64,000 bases of DNA from Paraburkholderia sp. IMGN_8 (lineage in GTDB: Bacteria > Pseudomonadota > Gammaproteobacteria > Burkholderiales > Burkholderiaceae). A program made the translations under genes and the position numbers. The notes below the pieces were generated by a model. The model made no database searches, was not told where the DNA came from, and worked only from the letters and a program-made list of their open reading frames with translations. Location of the stretch: positions 868,001-932,000 of the forward strand of contig NZ_CP150900.1 of assembly GCF_038050405.1 (NCBI RefSeq). The letters are read 5' to 3'. Positions 42,105 through 52,074 of this stretch are shown here, in pieces. Position 1 is the stretch's first letter. Each line of letters begins with the position of its first letter.

Positions 42105-43301
42105 TCAATGCCGCCCGAACAGCTTTGCCAATCGCTCGACCGCTTCTTCCAGCTTCGGATAGGCGGTCGCATACGAGAGCCGGATGTACTCCTTCGGCGC
42201 ATGCGTGCCGAAGTCCATACCCGGGACCAGCACCACGCCCGCATCGTGCAACATTGCCTTGGTCAGCGCTGCGCTGTCGCCGGCTGCCGGATGCGCGACC
42301 GTGCCGCAATCGGCGTACACGTAGAACGCGCCGTCAGGCATGACCGGCACCGAGAAGCCCAGCGATTCCAGCGCCGGTGCAATGAAGTCACGGCGGCGTT
42401 TGAATTCGAGGCGGCGCGCTTCGTAGATCGCGATCGTTTCCGGTTCAAAGCAGGCCAGCGCCGCGTGCTGCGCGAGCGCCGACGCGCAGATGAACAGATT
42501 CTGCGCGAGCTTTTCGAATGCGCCGACCATCGCCGGCGGCACCACCAGCCAGCCCAAACGCCAGCCAGTCATGTTGAAGTACTTCGAGAAGCTGTTGACG
42601 GTGATGACGTCGTCGCCGAAGGAGAGCGCCGAGACGGGTTTTGCGTCGTAGCTCAGGCCCTGGTAGATTTCATCGACGATCGTAAAACCGCCGCGTGCGC
42701 GTACGGCCTTGACGATGCGCTCGAGTTCGGCCGGTTCGATCGACGTGCCGGTGGGGTTCGACGGCGACGCCAGTAGCACGCCGCGCGTGCGTTCGTTCCA
42801 CAGACGCTCGACATCGGCGGCGGTCAGTTGGAAACGTTCGGCCGGGCCGCTCGGCACCATGACCGGCTTGCCTTCGGCGGCGATCACGAAATGCCGGTTG
42901 CACGGATAGCACGGGTCGGGCATCAGCACTTCGTCGTCGCGGTCGACCAGTGCCGCGCACGCTAACAGCAACGCAGCGGACGCGCCCGCCGTGACGACGA
43001 TCCGCGCCGGATCGACGCTGACGCCGTAGGCCTCGGCGTAATGCGCCGAAATCGCCTCGCGCAGCGCGTGCAGGCCGAGTGCATTGGTGTATTGCGTGAC
43101 GCCGCGGCGCAGCGCGCTGGCGGCGGCCTCGATGACCGGCTCAGGGGCGGTGAAATCGGGTTCGCCGATTCCCATGTGAATGATGTCGCGCCCATCGCGC
43201 TCCAGCAGCGCGGCTTCCTTGGCCAGTTCCATCACGTAGAAAGGCTGGATGGCGTCGACGCGGGCAGCAAGCCGCACCAAGGGTTCGGTCACGGAGTTCA
43301 T
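42105..43301 (-). CDS. class I/II pyridoxal-phosphate aminotransferase
   Basis: 398 aa fold-type I aminotransferase. Visible: substrate-binding IIHMGIGEPDF, PLP-contact NPTG (SPSNPTGTSI), VDEIYQGL, and the Schiff-base Lys in NSFSKYFNMTGWRLGW. Closest in style to AspB/AlaA-like enzymes; the exact amino donor is not determined. ATG 43301; a TTG nine bases upstream is possible. It follows nusB in the conserved Burkholderia order. Confidence 0.92.
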   Translation of the reverse strand: MNSVTEPLVRLAARVDAIQPFYVMELAKEAALLERDGRDIIHMGIGEPDFTAPEPVIEAAASALRRGVTQYTNALGLHALREAISAHYAEAYGVSVDPARIVVTAGASAALLLACAALVDRDDEVLMPDPCYPCNRHFVIAAEGKPVMVPSGPAERFQLTAADVERLWNERTRGVLLASPSNPTGTSIEPAELERIVKAVRARGGFTIVDEIYQGLSYDAKPVSALSFGDDVITVNSFSKYFNMTGWRLGWLVVPPAMVGAFEKLAQNLFICASALAQHAALACFEPETIAIYEARRLEFKRRRDFIAPALESLGFSVPVMPDGAFYVYADCGTVAHPAAGDSAALTKAMLHDAGVVLVPGMDFGTHAPKEYIRLSYATAYPKLEEAVERLAKLFGRH

Positions 43302-43447
43302 ACGATCCAATCCAATTCAGAAGCTAAGGCGGGACGGCGCCGCGCGCATGCGTTCATGCGCGCAGCGGCGTCCTTGCGAACGGTCGAGCGGTTCAGTTGC
43401 CGGCGGTCCGGCGTTTCCAGCGAGGCGCATGGCTCGCGGCATCACGC

Positions 43448-43882
43448 TCAATGCTTGCGAGCCGCCTGTGTTTCAGCGGCGCGCAGTTGCGCCGACAGCT
43501 TGTCCAGTACGCCGTTCACGTATTTGTAGCCGTCCGCGCCGCCAAACGTCTTGGCCAGCTCGACCGCCTCGTTGATGACCACGCGATAGGGGATATCGAC
43601 GTGATTCTTCAGCTCGAATGCGGCGACCAGCAGCACCGCGCGTTCGACCGGCGAGAGCTGGTCGATCGGACGGTCGAGGCACGGCGCGATAGCGGCGGAG
43701 AGCGCTTCCGAGTCACGGATCACGCCGTGCAGGATGGCGTCCAGATGTTCGTGGTCGGCCTTGTCGAAGCCCTGCGCGCCGCGCAGTTGCGCGTCGATTT
43801 CACCGCCGGGCGCGCCCGACAGCAGCCACTGGTAAAGCCCCTGCGTGGCCAGTTCGCGGGAGCGTCGGCGTGCGCTCTTCAT
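43448..43882 (-). CDS. nusB: transcription antitermination factor NusB
   Basis: 144 aa all-helical RNA-binding protein; with NusE it binds boxA to support rRNA transcription antitermination. [21 protein letters not shown] and [15 protein letters not shown], then [18 protein letters not shown] are the family landmarks. ATG overlaps the ribH stop by 4 bp, so translation is coupled in a ribBA-ribH-nusB operon. Confidence 0.96.
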   Translation of the reverse strand: MKSARRRSRELATQGLYQWLLSGAPGGEIDAQLRGAQGFDKADHEHLDAILHGVIRDSEALSAAIAPCLDRPIDQLSPVERAVLLVAAFELKNHVDIPYRVVINEAVELAKTFGGADGYKYVNGVLDKLSAQLRAAETQAARKH

Positions 43883-44385
43883 GCCTCTTCCTCTTCTTCA
43901 TCTTCTTCTTCGTCATCGCCGCCGAGTTGCTCGAGCGCGACAGCGAGATTTGCCATTTCGACGGCCACGCGCGCCGCGTCACGACCCTTTTCTGTCATGC
44001 GTGCGACAGCTTGCTCGTCGGTTTCGGTGGTCAGCACGGCGTTGGCGACCGGAATGCCAAAATCGAGGCCGATGCGCGTGATGCCCGCGCCGCTCTCGTT
44101 CGACACCAGTTCGAAGTGGTACGTCTCGCCGCGAATCACGGCGCCCAGCGCGATCAGCGCGTCGAATTGCGCGCTTTCGGCGAGCTTTTGCAGCGCCAGC
44201 GGGATTTCCAGCGCGCCCGGCACGGTGACCAGCAGCACGTCTTCGCCGGTGACGCCAAGGCGTTCGAGTTCTTCGATGCAAGAATCGGCGAGGCCGTTGC
44301 AGACGGGTTCGTTAAAGCGCGCCTGCACGATGCCGATGCGCAGTCCGTCGCCGTCGAGATTCGGTTGGTATTGTCCGATTTCCAT
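43879..44385 (-). CDS. ribH: 6,7-dimethyl-8-ribityllumazine synthase RibH
   Basis: 168 aa. It condenses ribulose-derived dihydroxybutanone phosphate with the ribitylaminopyrimidine, the penultimate step of riboflavin synthesis. Landmarks: [27 protein letters not shown] and [17 protein letters not shown] with the catalytic His. The acidic tail ([12 protein letters not shown]) is unusual in length but common in Burkholderiaceae. It lies 49 bp after ribBA and overlaps nusB by 4 bp. Confidence 0.96.
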   Translation of the reverse strand: MEIGQYQPNLDGDGLRIGIVQARFNEPVCNGLADSCIEELERLGVTGEDVLLVTVPGALEIPLALQKLAESAQFDALIALGAVIRGETYHFELVSNESGAGITRIGLDFGIPVANAVLTTETDEQAVARMTEKGRDAARVAVEMANLAVALEQLGGDDEEEDEEEEEA

Positions 44386-44434
44386 GTGAATTCCGTAGTG
44401 TTTTGAGTGAGCGCTAAGCGCGTGAATGGTCGGA

Positions 44435-45571
44435 TCAGCCTTGATGCGGAACCGGCGCGGTGCTGCCCGGCATTGGCACGAAGCCGGTGACTTCGAGGCC
44501 GTAGCCCGACATGCTGCCCAGCTTGCGCGGGTTTGACAGCACCTGCATCTTGCCGACCCCGAGTTCGCGCAGAATCTGCGCGCCGATACCGTAAGTCTTG
44601 AAGTCGACCGGCCGGCGTTTGAGCGCCTCGGCTTTTTCTTTCGAGTCGAACGCCTTGAAAACGTCGATCAGGTGGTCTTTCGAATCGCCGCAGTTCAGCA
44701 GCACGATCACGCCGAGGTCGCGCTGGGCGATCTCTTTCATCGCCGCATCCAGCGTCCACGAGTGGGTCGATTCGCCGACTTCGAGCAGGTCCAGCACCGA
44801 CAGCGGCTCATGCACCCGCACCGGCGTGTCCTGCTCCGGGGTCGGCGTGCCGCGCACCAGTGCGATATGCGGCTGGCCGCTTGGCTGGTCGAGATACATC
44901 ACCGCGCGAAACGCGCCGTGCGCGGTCTGCATGGTGCGTTCGCAAATGCGCTCGACGATCGATTCGGTGCGGCTGCGATAGTGAATCAGATCCGCGATCG
45001 TGCCGATCTTCAGATCGTGCTCTTTGGCGAATTCCATCAGGTCCGGCAGGCGCGCCATCGTGCCGTCGTCCTTGATGACTTCGCAGATTACCGCGGCCGG
45101 TGTGAGGCCTGCCAGCGCGGTGAAGTCGCAGCCGGCCTCGGTGTGGCCGGCGCGCACCAGCACGCCGCCGGGCTGCGCCATGATCGGGAACACGTGACCC
45201 GGTTGCACGATGTGCTCGGCTTTCGCGTCCGGCGCGACCGCGGTGGCGATCGTGCGGGCGCGGTCGGCCGCCGAAATGCCGGTGGTCACACCTTCGGCTG
45301 CTTCGATGCTGACGGTGAACGCAGTGCCGTACTGCGTGCCGTTGCGGTAGGTCATCAACGGCAGGTTCAGCAGCTTGCAGCGTTCCTGCGTGAGCGTGAG
45401 GCAGATCAAGCCGCGGCCGTAACGGGCCATGAAGTTGATCGCTTCCGGTGTGACGAATTCGGCGGCGATCACGAGGTCGCCCTCGTTTTCGCGGTCTTCT
45501 TCGTCGACGAGGATCACCATCCGGCCTGCTTTCAGTTCGGCAATGATCTCTGGAGTGGAGGCGAGCGTCAT
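44435..45571 (-). CDS. ribBA: RibBA: DHBP synthase with degenerate GTP cyclohydrolase II domain
   Basis: 378 aa. Residues 1-200 are an intact 3,4-dihydroxy-2-butanone-4-phosphate synthase ([12 protein letters not shown] metal site, [14 protein letters not shown]). Residues about 205-378 align with GTP cyclohydrolase II, but the zinc-binding cysteines (normally C-x10-C-x-C) are absent: the region reads [20 protein letters not shown]. The second activity is therefore probably lost, and a separate RibA is expected elsewhere. ATG 45571. First gene of ribBA-ribH-nusB; no FMN riboswitch is seen upstream. Confidence 0.93.
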   Translation of the reverse strand: MTLASTPEIIAELKAGRMVILVDEEDRENEGDLVIAAEFVTPEAINFMARYGRGLICLTLTQERCKLLNLPLMTYRNGTQYGTAFTVSIEAAEGVTTGISAADRARTIATAVAPDAKAEHIVQPGHVFPIMAQPGGVLVRAGHTEAGCDFTALAGLTPAAVICEVIKDDGTMARLPDLMEFAKEHDLKIGTIADLIHYRSRTESIVERICERTMQTAHGAFRAVMYLDQPSGQPHIALVRGTPTPEQDTPVRVHEPLSVLDLLEVGESTHSWTLDAAMKEIAQRDLGVIVLLNCGDSKDHLIDVFKAFDSKEKAEALKRRPVDFKTYGIGAQILRELGVGKMQVLSNPRKLGSMSGYGLEVTGFVPMPGSTAPVPHQG

Positions 45572-46013
45572 GTTGGCGAGATTTTCGAAGAAAGCGCGTA
45601 TTTTACGCCACGCGCGCCTCCAAGTCGCCTGTGCCGGATGGCATAGGCCGTTCGGCTGACTAGCGGGCGCTTGATTCTCGATGTACGCCGCCGGCGAGGG
45701 CGCTCGCCGCGGTCGATAGGGCGGTTTAATCCAGCGCCGTTACTTACTGCGCAAGTCGACCATTACCCCGCATTCTGCAGCGTCGACAGCATGCGCTCCG
45801 CGCAATTACATTGAATCGATCGGAACGACCTTGTCCCGCAAGGCGATGGTATCAAAGAGTCGCCGGTATACCGTCAAAAATACCGTCACGCGGCGGTGTC
45901 TGTATCGAGACGTCAGTGGACGGCTGCGAGCGGGAGAAAGTCGCAGCCGCAGTGTCGTACCGACAGGCAGATGTCGACCCTCTAGAGAGGTTCGTCACCC
46001 CCTGAATGAGGAT
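45572..46013. other. intergenic region at the left edge of the accessory block
   Basis: 442 bp between ribBA and the SDR gene. No open frame with family similarity. It should hold the ribBA promoter, but no clear pair of boxes was fixed. The conserved sequence blocks of the FMN riboswitch were looked for and not found. Confidence 0.5.
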
Positions 46014-46763
46014 TCACACCTGTGCGAGGCCACCGTCGACGAACAGATCGATACCTGTGACGAAGCTGCTGTCCTCGGATGCAAGGAACAATACAGCGGC
46101 CGCGATTTCTTCGGGGCGACCGACGCGTCCCAACGGCGTTGCGGCGGCGAACTGGGCGCGCAACTCGTCCGCTTCGGCGGCGGTGGAAACCTGACTTTCG
46201 ATAATCGGCGTGTCGATGGCGCCCGGGCTGACGGCATTGACGCGGATGCCACGGTCCTTCAATTCGATGGTCCATGTGCGAGCGAGTGAGCGAACGGCTG
46301 CTTTTGCCGCGCTGTAGGTGTCGTGGGCTGGTAGGCCTTTGACTCCTGCGATGGAACTGGTCAGGATGATGCTGCTTCCGGCGGACATCAGCGGTAACGC
46401 CTTCTGCACGGTGAAAATGAGTCCACGCACGTTGACGTTGAAGGTTGCGTCGTAGTGTTCGGGCGAGATCTCGTCAAGCGTCCGGTGTTCAATCGAACCT
46501 GAATTGGCGAAAAGCACGTCGATCTTGCCACGCTCCTGCCTGACGACGGAGAACAGGCGATCAAGGTCGTCAAGCTTGGTCACGTCGGCCTGCACGGCCG
46601 TCACATTGCGGCCGATCTGCTGCACCGCCTTGTCGAGTTCCGATTGCCGCCTGCCAACGATGAACACATAAGCGCCCTCGTCGACAAACCGTTGCGCGGT
46701 GGCAAGGCCGATGCCGCTGCTACCGCCCGTAATGACGGCCGTCTTGTTCGTGAGTCGATCCAT
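46014..46763 (-). CDS. short-chain dehydrogenase/reductase (SDR)
   Basis: 249 aa classical SDR. NAD(P)-binding TGGSSGIGLAT, NSG in FANSGSIEH, catalytic Ser in LTSSIAGVKG, and YSAAKAAV with Tyr and Lys. GRR after the second strand suggests NADPH preference. The substrate is unknown. ATG 46763 with GGAGAGC upstream. It lies 105 bp after the ene-reductase on the same strand, possibly one operon. Confidence 0.92.
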   Translation of the reverse strand: MDRLTNKTAVITGGSSGIGLATAQRFVDEGAYVFIVGRRQSELDKAVQQIGRNVTAVQADVTKLDDLDRLFSVVRQERGKIDVLFANSGSIEHRTLDEISPEHYDATFNVNVRGLIFTVQKALPLMSAGSSIILTSSIAGVKGLPAHDTYSAAKAAVRSLARTWTIELKDRGIRVNAVSPGAIDTPIIESQVSTAAEADELRAQFAAATPLGRVGRPEEIAAAVLFLASEDSSFVTGIDLFVDGGLAQV

Positions 46764-46868
46764 GATGCTCTCCAACGAGTGTTTGGCAAAGAGATGAGCG
46801 TGATGTGAAAGGCCAGTCGGCCAAGACGGCGCTTGAGCCCGTTTTGGCCTGCACTTTTCGAAGCGCGG

Positions 46869-47984
46869 TTACGCAGCAACGACCTCGGAATGAGAGGCGT
46901 AGTCCGTATAGCCATGTGCATCGCCGCCGTAGAACGTTGAGCGATCATAGTGAGTGAGTGGCTTGCCGGCGCGCAGACGTTCGGGCAGGTCGGGGTTCGA
47001 AATAAACATGCGCCCAAACGCGACGAGGTCCGCATGGCCGTCGACAACGATCTGTTCGGCGCTTTCCCCCGTAAAGCCACCCGCGGCGATAATCGTGCCT
47101 TGGTAAATGCGGCGCATGTCCTTGGACGTCACGTCCGATGCGCTCGTCTCCTGCTCGACGATGCCGCGAATGCGTGGCTCAATCACATGCAGATACGCGA
47201 GGTCATAGCTGTTCAAATGCTCGGCCACATAACCAAACGTGGCATGCGGATCGCTGTCGGACATCGTGCCGTATGTGCCACTGGGTGACAGGCGAAGGGC
47301 GACACGACCGCGGCCCCACACTGAGACGACTGCGTCGAGCGTTTCGAACAGGAATCGCGCACGGTTTTCGATCGGACCGCCGTACGCGTCAGTGCGGTGG
47401 TTCGTTCCATCCAGCAGGAACTGTTCGAAGAGATATCCGTTTGCGCCGTGCAGCTCGACACCGTCGAAGCCCGCTTCGTTCGCAAGCACGGCACTGCGGC
47501 GGAACTGCTCGACGATGCCCGCAATTTCGTTCAGCTCGAGCGCGCGCGGCACGACCAGTTCAGCTTCGGTGACGTTGCCGTCCCCGTCGCGAATGGCTGC
47601 GTGTTCGAGCGAGCGCAACGCGGAAGGGGCAACGGGCGTCATTCCTCCCGTGTTGGCCGGGTGCGCCTGGCGTCCGGCGTGCCACATCTGAAGGAAAATG
47701 CGGGCGCCCTTCGCATGGACGGCATCGATCACGCGTTTCCAACCCTTCACCTGAGCGTCCGTGTAAATGCCGGGCGCGTCGACGTATGCAATGCCAAGCG
47801 GCGAGACGGCGGTTGCATCGGTAATCAGCAGGCCGCCTTCGGAAGCGCGCTGCGCATAGTAGTCGACCATCAGGTCGCCGGGGACATTGCCTTCCTCGGT
47901 ACGCATCCGCGTGAGCGGGGCGAGCACGACGCGGTGATTGAGTTCGAATGGTCCGACATGGGTACGGCTGAAGAGCTTGTTCAT
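46869..47984 (-). CDS. Old Yellow Enzyme-family alkene reductase
   Basis: 371 aa FMN-dependent ene-reductase (NemA type) reducing activated C=C bonds or nitro compounds with NAD(P)H. NHRVVLAPLTRMR, FLQMWHAGRQAHP, GVELHGANGYLFEQFLLDGT and DLVAFGRMFISNPDL are family landmarks, with His-Asn-type substrate-binding residues in the HGAN segment. ATG 47984 with AGGG upstream. Divergent from the beta-propeller gene. Confidence 0.93.
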   Translation of the reverse strand: MNKLFSRTHVGPFELNHRVVLAPLTRMRTEEGNVPGDLMVDYYAQRASEGGLLITDATAVSPLGIAYVDAPGIYTDAQVKGWKRVIDAVHAKGARIFLQMWHAGRQAHPANTGGMTPVAPSALRSLEHAAIRDGDGNVTEAELVVPRALELNEIAGIVEQFRRSAVLANEAGFDGVELHGANGYLFEQFLLDGTNHRTDAYGGPIENRARFLFETLDAVVSVWGRGRVALRLSPSGTYGTMSDSDPHATFGYVAEHLNSYDLAYLHVIEPRIRGIVEQETSASDVTSKDMRRIYQGTIIAAGGFTGESAEQIVVDGHADLVAFGRMFISNPDLPERLRAGKPLTHYDRSTFYGGDAHGYTDYASHSEVVAA

Positions 47985-48278
47985 TCGTTCATCCCTCTGG
48001 GGCGCGTTGACGATGAGCGAATCATGGCCGCCATAGCGGCGGTGCAGAAGAGGGCTGCCAGCGATAACTGTCATTCCGTGCGGGCATGTCGCGAACCGCG
48101 ACCAGACCACCATGCCTGAGCGGAATGTCAGCTATGCCCGATACGCGTCTGTTGCAAAGCGGGATATGCAGACATGATCGGCACGTCGGGTCATCGAACG
48201 GAACAGGGGCCGGATGTCCGCAATCGACGCTGAACCTCCATCGCGTCTCGACGGCCAATCAGCAAAGGGGACGGCGAC

Positions 48279-49115
48279 ATGAAGATACTGGTGACGAGCG
48301 CCAGCGGGGCGAACGGCGATGGATACGGCCAGCTACTGGCGTTCTCGATGGATGGGACGGCGCAAGGCGCTTTCAGCAACGACTTGCGTATCGTCGATCC
48401 GCGCGGACTTCGCGTGAGCGCGAACCAGCAGTTGCTCTACGTCAACAGCGGCGACGACCGCATTCTCGCGCTCGACTCGCGGGGCGAAGTTCAATACGAC
48501 ACGTGCCATATCCCGGGCCTGAATGCCGGCGGCGGCAACCTCGGACCGGACGGACGCTACTACGTGGGATTGCGGACGGAAAGGACCATCGCCGCATTCC
48601 CGCCCGATCTCGATGGCATCGGCACGCCCATACTGCAGCGCGGCATCGCCCCGTTTCCGCGCGGCTTCGCGTTCGCCGATGATGGCGGGCTGTTTCTCGC
48701 GTCAGGCGTCGGACCGGATGGGCGGGGCGAAAATGCGATTCTGCAGTTCACGTTGAGCGGCGTACTCAGGAACAGCACGTTCGCAGCCGACGACACAATG
48801 AGTCCGCTGGATCTCGCTATCGCGCCCGGGGGCAATGTGCTGGTGTCGAGCGAGTTTCCGTTCGGTTCACCCGCAGCCGCGACATCGGTTAGAGAATACG
48901 ACGCAAGCAGCGGGACGCTGGTGCGCGTCTTCTCTCCTCCGGACGGCGTGCCGTTTCGCCGTCCGCGCGGATTGCGGTTTGGACCGGACGGCCATCTGTA
49001 CTGCACGGCGCAGGATGGCGTGATCGCATTCGACTATGAAAGCGGGCGCTGCCTCGGTGTGGTCGTCGATCATCCTCGGCTGAACGGGCAGGCGATCGAG
49101 TTTTTCGGCGACTGA
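48279..49115 (+). CDS. SMP-30/gluconolactonase-like beta-propeller protein
   Basis: 278 aa. Repeated four-strand blade units (GLRVSANQQLLYVNSGDDRI; FAFADDGGLFLASG; DLAIAPGGNVLVSSEFPF; GLRFGPDGHLYCTAQDGVIAF) indicate a six-bladed propeller of SMP-30/NHL type. No signal peptide. Possible lactonase or ligand-binding protein; metal ligands were not pinned down. ATG 48279; the gene precedes the broken LysR gene. Confidence 0.78.
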   Translation: MKILVTSASGANGDGYGQLLAFSMDGTAQGAFSNDLRIVDPRGLRVSANQQLLYVNSGDDRILALDSRGEVQYDTCHIPGLNAGGGNLGPDGRYYVGLRTERTIAAFPPDLDGIGTPILQRGIAPFPRGFAFADDGGLFLASGVGPDGRGENAILQFTLSGVLRNSTFAADDTMSPLDLAIAPGGNVLVSSEFPFGSPAAATSVREYDASSGTLVRVFSPPDGVPFRRPRGLRFGPDGHLYCTAQDGVIAFDYESGRCLGVVVDHPRLNGQAIEFFGD

Positions 49116-49179
49116 ATCGTCGTTGCGCATGCCGGCGACCGCGAAATGACTACCTCGAACAAAGCGGGAGACGCGCAGT

Positions 49180-49680
49180 ATGGATCGAGTGGCTGCAATG
49201 GAAATTTTCGTCAGCGTCGCCGAGGCGGGTTCGTTTTCGGCAGCCGCGAAGCGGATGAATGTCGGGCAGCCCGCCATTTCGAAATCCGTTGCGCAGCTCG
49301 AAGAGCGCCTTGGTGCGCGGCTCATCTTGCGTTCGACGCGAGGTCTGACGCTGACGGACGCCGGTCAGCGTTTCTACGAACATGCGAAGCTCGCGATCAG
49401 GGAGGCCGACGAGGCCGAGCAGGTCGTCCCCTGTCCGGCAAGCTGCGCGTGAGCGCGGCCGAAGGAATGCGGACGGCGGTCCTCAGCGGGATGGGGCTCG
49501 CCGTTGCGTCGCGCTGGATGTTTTCTCCCGAACTGGCGTCGGGCAAGATCAAGGCTGTGTTGACCGACTGGACTTTGCCCGCGCTCGATCTGTGGGCCGT
49601 CTTTCCATCAGGGCGGTCTGGTAACGGCGAGAGCGCGCGCATTCGTCGAATTCGTCGAAGAGGCACTCGCTCGGGCGTAA
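49180..49680 (+). pseudogene. LysR-type regulator, internally deleted and frameshifted
   Basis: The N-terminal HTH is intact (MDRVAAMEIFVSVAEAGSFS, then AAAKRMNVGQPAISKSVAQL, EERLGARLI), open from 49180 to a frameshift near 49435. The text resumes in another frame as LSGKLRVSA, fused directly to AEGMRTAVLSGMGLAVASRW, so about 110-130 codons of the effector domain are missing. A second shift near 49610 leads to LVTARARAFVEFVEEALARA and TAA at 49678. A dead regulator of the neighbouring oxidoreductase genes. Confidence 0.85.
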
Positions 49681-49875
49681 TAGCGAGTCGTATCGGCCGA
49701 ACCCATTACTCAATGGAATAACCGGAATTCCGCGCCATCTACTACTGCCAACTCCTGTTAGAGACTAAATTTCGTTCAACCGACTGGGACGTCGGAAGGT
49801 CACTCAAATATATCGCGCGATATGCGGCGCGAAAGCTTTGAGCTGGTACAGAAATAATCGAATTGGAGAAATGGA

Positions 49876-50970
49876 ATGGGCAAGAGCAGCAAGGTTCTGG
49901 TGGCGGGTGCGAGCGGACTCATTGGCGTAGCCGCTATCGAAGGCTTTCTCTCAGCAGGTTGGGATGTTGTCGGCATTTCCAGGCGCAAGCCGAAGCTGCC
50001 GAGCGGCCGCGACTTCGAATTTATCCCGGTGGACTTGCGCAACGAGAACGCCGCCCGTGAAGCGCTGTCTGCGCTTGACGGCATCACGCATGTTGCGTAT
50101 GCAGCAATCTACGAGAACGCGGATGATCTGGTGAGCGGCTGGTCGAACGCCGATCAGATCGAGATCAACAATGCGATGCTGCGTAACGTCATCGAGCCTC
50201 TCGTCTCAGGGAAGTCGACACTTAAGCACGTGTCCATCCTGCAGGGGACGAAGGCATACGGCGTCCACCTTCACCCTATCGCTATCCCTGCACGCGAGAG
50301 CGATCCCCGCGACAATCACGCGAACTTCTTCTTCGACCAACAGGATTACGTCCACGACGCGGGTGAAAAGCACGGCTTCACCTACACCGTGCTGCGCCCG
50401 CAACTCGTCACCGGGAAGACAGCTGGCGCGCTTAACGTGCTGCCGGCCATTGGCGTCTACGCAGCTATCCGCCGCGAAAAGGGCGAAGCATTCGGCTTTC
50501 CAGGCGGCCCATCGTTCGTGTGGGAAATGGCCGACGCCGATCTCGTCGGCCAGGTGATGGTTTGGGCGGCGCAATCTCCACAAGCGGCGAACGAGATCTT
50601 CAACGTCACCAACGGCGATGTCTTCGAATGGCGGAGCGTGTGGCCGGCGATGGCGAAGACGCTGGGCGTGAACGTCGGAGCAGATGAGCCTGTCAGTATC
50701 GCGCAGTACATTCGCGACAACGCCGACGTGTGGGCGAAGATCGTCGACAAGTACGGCCTTGCGAGTGGCGATCTCCATGCGTTCGTCGGACAGGGCGATC
50801 AGCATGCGGACTTTGCGTTTGCATACGGCGCACCGGCGGGCCCGGTTGCTTTCGTCAGCACCATCAAGCTTCGCAAAGCGGGATTCAATGCGGCCGTCGA
50901 CACCCGGGATGCATTTTGCGACGCGCTCCAGTCTTTCATAGACCGGAAGCTCCTGCCGCCCGCACTGTAA
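49876..50970 (+). CDS. PRISE-like SDR oxidoreductase
   Basis: 364 aa extended SDR. N-terminal VLVAGASGLIGVAAIEGFL and GISRRKP (NADPH-type). HVSILQGTKAYGVHL and FFFDQQDYVHDAGEKHGFTY resemble progesterone 5-beta-reductase/iridoid synthase (PRISE) proteins, which reduce 1,4-enones. ATG 49876 follows GGAG. Together with the ene-reductase it gives the block a theme of enone reduction. Substrate unknown. Confidence 0.88.
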   Translation: MGKSSKVLVAGASGLIGVAAIEGFLSAGWDVVGISRRKPKLPSGRDFEFIPVDLRNENAAREALSALDGITHVAYAAIYENADDLVSGWSNADQIEINNAMLRNVIEPLVSGKSTLKHVSILQGTKAYGVHLHPIAIPARESDPRDNHANFFFDQQDYVHDAGEKHGFTYTVLRPQLVTGKTAGALNVLPAIGVYAAIRREKGEAFGFPGGPSFVWEMADADLVGQVMVWAAQSPQAANEIFNVTNGDVFEWRSVWPAMAKTLGVNVGADEPVSIAQYIRDNADVWAKIVDKYGLASGDLHAFVGQGDQHADFAFAYGAPAGPVAFVSTIKLRKAGFNAAVDTRDAFCDALQSFIDRKLLPPAL

Positions 50971-51068
50971 AGTGGAAGCCACCGATTGCCTGGCACGGAT
51001 GTGCAAGTACGCGACGGCGCGCATCTTTGAGCAGTAGTTCCTCTGCGGGCTTGTCCGAGACCTGGCAA

Positions 51069-51364
51069 CTATCCGAAATGCTCGATCAGCAGTTCAGTGA
51101 GGACTCGAACCTTTCGCGCAGGATGCGATCCTGGCGGCCAGACGACAAACATGCCGGCCGTCGGTGGAGGATAGCGTGTCATCAAAGAAACAAGGGCGCC
51201 GGACGCCAAATAGGGCTCGACGAGGCTCGCCGGAAGCCAGGCGATGCCTAGTCCCGCGACGGCGGCGGCGGCGAGAGCTATGCCGCTGTCGGCCTTGAAG
51301 CGCCCCTGCGGATGAACAGAGATCGTTTTGTCAGGTATACCGTCACCAAAGCGTAGATTCAGCT
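51069..51364 (-). pseudogene. 3' fragment of a second LysR-type regulator
   Basis: On the minus strand a frame ending at TAG 51069 encodes the C-terminal about 98 residues of a LysR effector domain (GRFKADSGIALAAAAVAGLG; IAWLPASLVEPYLASGAL; VRVLTELLIEHFG). The HTH and first half are missing; similarity stops at about 51364, next to the ribE 3' end. It marks a breakpoint of the accessory block. Confidence 0.8.
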
Positions 51365-51410
51365 GGTTTTGGTGAAAATACGGTAGACAGTCGATTCGCC
51401 AAAAACTGGA

Positions 51411-52058
51411 TTACTTCAACGGCTTGTAGCCGTCCTGAGACGCGCTGAGCATCCGCTCCACGTACCGCGCAATCAGATCGATCTCCAGATTTACCTGCGA
51501 ACCTTCGTGCAGATTTTTCAGCGAGGTCACCTGAACCGTGTGAGGAATCAGATTGATCGAAAACTCGCAACCGTCGTCGCGATCTTTAACCGAGTTGACG
51601 GTCAGGCTCACGCCGTTGACGGTAATCGAGCCTTTGTACGCCAGATAGCGACCGATCTCACGCGGTGCCAAAACGCGCAGTTCATGCGACTCTCCGACCG
51701 GCGCGAAATGCGTGACTGTGCCGAGGCCGTCCACGTGCCCGGACACGATATGGCCACCGAGCCGGTCATGCGCGCGCAGCGCCTTCTCGAGATTCACCTC
51801 GCCGGGCTCGCCCAAGCCGACCGTGCAGTTCAGGCTTTCGCGCGAGACGTCGACTTCGAACGAATGCGCGGTTTTTGCAACGACCGTCATGCAGGCGCCC
51901 TGGATCGTGATGCTGTCGCCCAGTTGCACGTCGTCGAGATCGAGGCCGCCGGCTTCGACGTTCAGGCGCACGCCCGCGTCGCCGTCCGTCTTGCCGTCGT
52001 CAGCGAGGGGTTTGACTGATGCGATGCGGCCGACCGCCGCGACGATTCCTGTAAACAT
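51411..52058 (-). CDS. ribE: riboflavin synthase alpha subunit
   Basis: 215 aa. Dismutates two 6,7-dimethyl-8-ribityllumazines into riboflavin. Two tandem lumazine-binding repeats: MFTGIVAAVGRIASV ... QGACMTVV and GHIVSGHVDGLGTV ... VNGVSLTVNSV. ATG 52058 at the invariant MFTGI; the upstream open frame belongs to the ribD tail in another frame. 16 bp after ribD, so co-transcribed. Also known as ribC in some naming schemes. Confidence 0.96.
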   Translation of the reverse strand: MFTGIVAAVGRIASVKPLADDGKTDGDAGVRLNVEAGGLDLDDVQLGDSITIQGACMTVVAKTAHSFEVDVSRESLNCTVGLGEPGEVNLEKALRAHDRLGGHIVSGHVDGLGTVTHFAPVGESHELRVLAPREIGRYLAYKGSITVNGVSLTVNSVKDRDDGCEFSINLIPHTVQVTSLKNLHEGSQVNLEIDLIARYVERMLSASQDGYKPLK

Positions 52059-52074
52059 CGTGCTGGTTCCTTGA

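Noticed and set aside
45572..45800. FMN riboswitch upstream of ribBA
   Set aside because: The conserved sequence blocks of the RFN element were looked for on the minus strand and not found.
45811..46005. 64-aa open frame between ribBA and the SDR gene
   Set aside because: Arg/Ser-rich translation without similarity or RBS; a chance frame.
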